Positions 4,302-5,526 of a stretch of DNA of 5,526 nucleotides are shown here, in pieces. The notes under the pieces were generated by a model. That model was not told the origin of the DNA. It did not search any database and saw nothing but the letters and a program-made list of their open reading frames with translations. Within the stretch, counting starts at the first letter, position 1. Each line of letters starts with the position of its first letter. The stretch comes from an uncultured Clostridia bacterium (lineage in GTDB: Bacteria > Bacillota > Clostridia > UMGS1810), in NCBI GenBank assembly GCA_905210855.1, contig CAJLYL010000093.1, positions 1 through 5,526 of the forward strand, given 5' to 3'. Made by a program: the position numbers and the translations under genes.

Positions 4302-5526
4302 TTGAAGTCGGATAATTCAAAAAGATTTTTTCAGATAATGAAGTATCTGAAAAATTACAGACTTCTCACAGCCGCCTCGATAATTCTCGCCGCCGTGACA
4401 GTGGCGCTCACGCTGTATGTGCCCATAGTCATCGGCGAGACGATAGACAACATAGTGTCCGCGCACAATGTCAATTTTGCGGCGATAGCGGCGCTGCTTA
4501 TGCGCGTTGCAGTTGTTGTGTGCGTTACGGCGCTGCTTCAGTGGATAATGAACACGATAAACAACCGCATCACATACAGTGTGGTGCGCGATGTGCGCGG
4601 CGCGGCATTCCGCAAGATAGAGGTGCTGCCGCTGGGGTTCATCGATTCGCACTCTCAGGGCGACATAGTCAGCCGCGTGATAGCGGACGCCGACCAGTTT
4701 GCGGACGGTTTGCTCATGGGGTTTACCCAGCTTTTCACGGGGGTTGTCACCATACTGGGCACTCTCGGGTTTATGCTGTCGCTCAATGTGCACATAACCC
4801 TGCTTGTGGTGTTGCTCACTCCGCTGTCGCTTTTTGCGGCAAAGTTTATTGCGGCCCACACATACAGTATGTTCAAAAAGCAATCCGAGACGCGCGGCGA
4901 GCAAACCGCACTTGTGGACGAGATGATAAACAACATGAAGGTGGTGCAGGCTTTCTCTCACGAGGACGCGGCGGTGGAGGATTTTGACGAAATCAACGGC
5001 AGGCTGGAGAAATTCTCTCTGCGCGCGGTGTTTTATTCATCGCTCACCAATCCGACCACCAGGTTTATAAACGCCGTGGTATATGCCGGAGTGGGGCTGA
5101 CGGGAGCAATTGCGGCGATTAACGGCAACATAACCGTCGGCGGACTGTCGTGTTTCCTAAGCTATGCCAACCAATACACCAAGCCTTTCAACGAGATATC
5201 CGGCGTGGTGACGGAGCTGCAAAATGCGCTTGCCTGCGCAGGGCGGCTGTTCGATTTGATAGACGAAGAGCCGCAGATTCCCGATTCGCCCGATGCCAAG
5301 GTACTCACCGATGTGAGCGGCAGGGTAGACATGGCTAATGTGGCGTTCTCCTACACGCCGGGCAGAAAACTCATAGAAAACCTGAACCTGAGCATCGAGC
5401 CGGGGCAGCGAGTGGCGATAGTCGGCCCGACGGGCTGCGGCAAAACCACGCTCATCAATCTGCTGATGCGCTTTTATGATGTAAACAGCGGCTCTATATC
5501 CGTAGACGGCGACGATATACGCGGCA
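4302..5526 (+). CDS. ABC exporter partner subunit (TM288-like), truncated by window end
   Basis: This frame is open from a TTG at 4302 through the window edge, giving 408 visible residues of an expected 570-620. It begins KSDNSKRFFQIMKYLKNYR and then has hydrophobic segments consistent with six helices: near residues 24-47, 63-85, two between about 138 and 187, and two around 245-305. The cytoplasmic stretch NNMKVVQAFSHEDAAVEDF is typical of type IV ABC exporters. The nucleotide-binding domain starts near VDMANVAFSYTPG, and Walker A is G375-T383 (K381). Signature, Walker B and switch His lie beyond the window. It follows the TAA of the first subunit with no gap, so the two are almost certainly co-translated as a heterodimer. 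By analogy with TM287/288, this subunit should carry the normal Glu and His; that is a prediction. Confidence 0.92.
   Translation, partial: MKSDNSKRFFQIMKYLKNYRLLTAASIILAAVTVALTLYVPIVIGETIDNIVSAHNVNFAAIAALLMRVAVVVCVTALLQWIMNTINNRITYSVVRDVRGAAFRKIEVLPLGFIDSHSQGDIVSRVIADADQFADGLLMGFTQLFTGVVTILGTLGFMLSLNVHITLLVVLLTPLSLFAAKFIAAHTYSMFKKQSETRGEQTALVDEMINNMKVVQAFSHEDAAVEDFDEINGRLEKFSLRAVFYSSLTNPTTRFINAVVYAGVGLTGAIAAINGNITVGGLSCFLSYANQYTKPFNEISGVVTELQNALACAGRLFDLIDEEPQIPDSPDAKVLTDVSGRVDMANVAFSYTPGRKLIENLNLSIEPGQRVAIVGPTGCGKTTLINLLMRFYDVNSGSISVDGDDIRG

Noticed and set aside
4317..4961. 214-codon open frame on the minus strand
   Set aside because: It is a shadow of the second exporter subunit, rich in His, Arg and Tyr, with no family resemblance.

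Overview
The window looks like two unrelated bacterial genome segments joined inside one open reading frame. The left part (about 1 to 2080) resembles a proteobacterium. Its isoleucine codons are ATT/ATC, with none of the roughly 19 in the reductase segment being ATA, and its two readable starts share a GGGAG ribosome binding site. A gut betaproteobacterium such as a Sutterella relative is my guess from protein style, not something the sequence proves. The right part (about 2083 to 5526) resembles a moderately GC-rich Clostridia/Bacillota genome. It has frequent ATA, strong Shine-Dalgarno sites, TTG starts and tightly packed genes.

Left region: the 3' end of an unidentified plus-strand gene (1-90) converges on a minus-strand thioredoxin-family gene (87-419), and their stop codons overlap. 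A 487-bp divergent intergenic region (420-906) follows. It holds several dyads, including two centred exactly 31 bp apart that resemble a tandem NrdR operator. The ribonucleotide reductase large-subunit gene starts at 907.

Junction: the reductase reads normally through its first catalytic half (aligned active-site Cys83, Asn270, Cys272, Glu274, Cys287). At about residue 386-392 it changes in frame into the C-terminal half of RibF, with the end of the FAD synthetase domain followed by a complete-looking riboflavin kinase domain. Both enzymes are cut: the reductase lacks its C-terminal third and RibF lacks its N-terminal nucleotidyltransferase. A 14-bp perfect palindrome lies at the switch point, and both families plausibly encode the same short peptide (LCAERG) there. 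A chimeric assembly join is the most economical explanation. A real rearrangement is possible but less likely.

Right region: ribF is followed by two genes for a heterodimeric type IV ABC exporter of the TM287/288 (BmrCD-like) type. The first (2577-4301) overlaps the ribF stop, starts with TTG, and carries the degenerate ATPase site (Asp for the catalytic Glu, Gln for the switch His). The second (4302 to beyond the window end) also starts with TTG, directly after the first gene's stop. The three genes look translationally coupled. I found no convincing new biological system here; the most important point is the join near 2062-2082.
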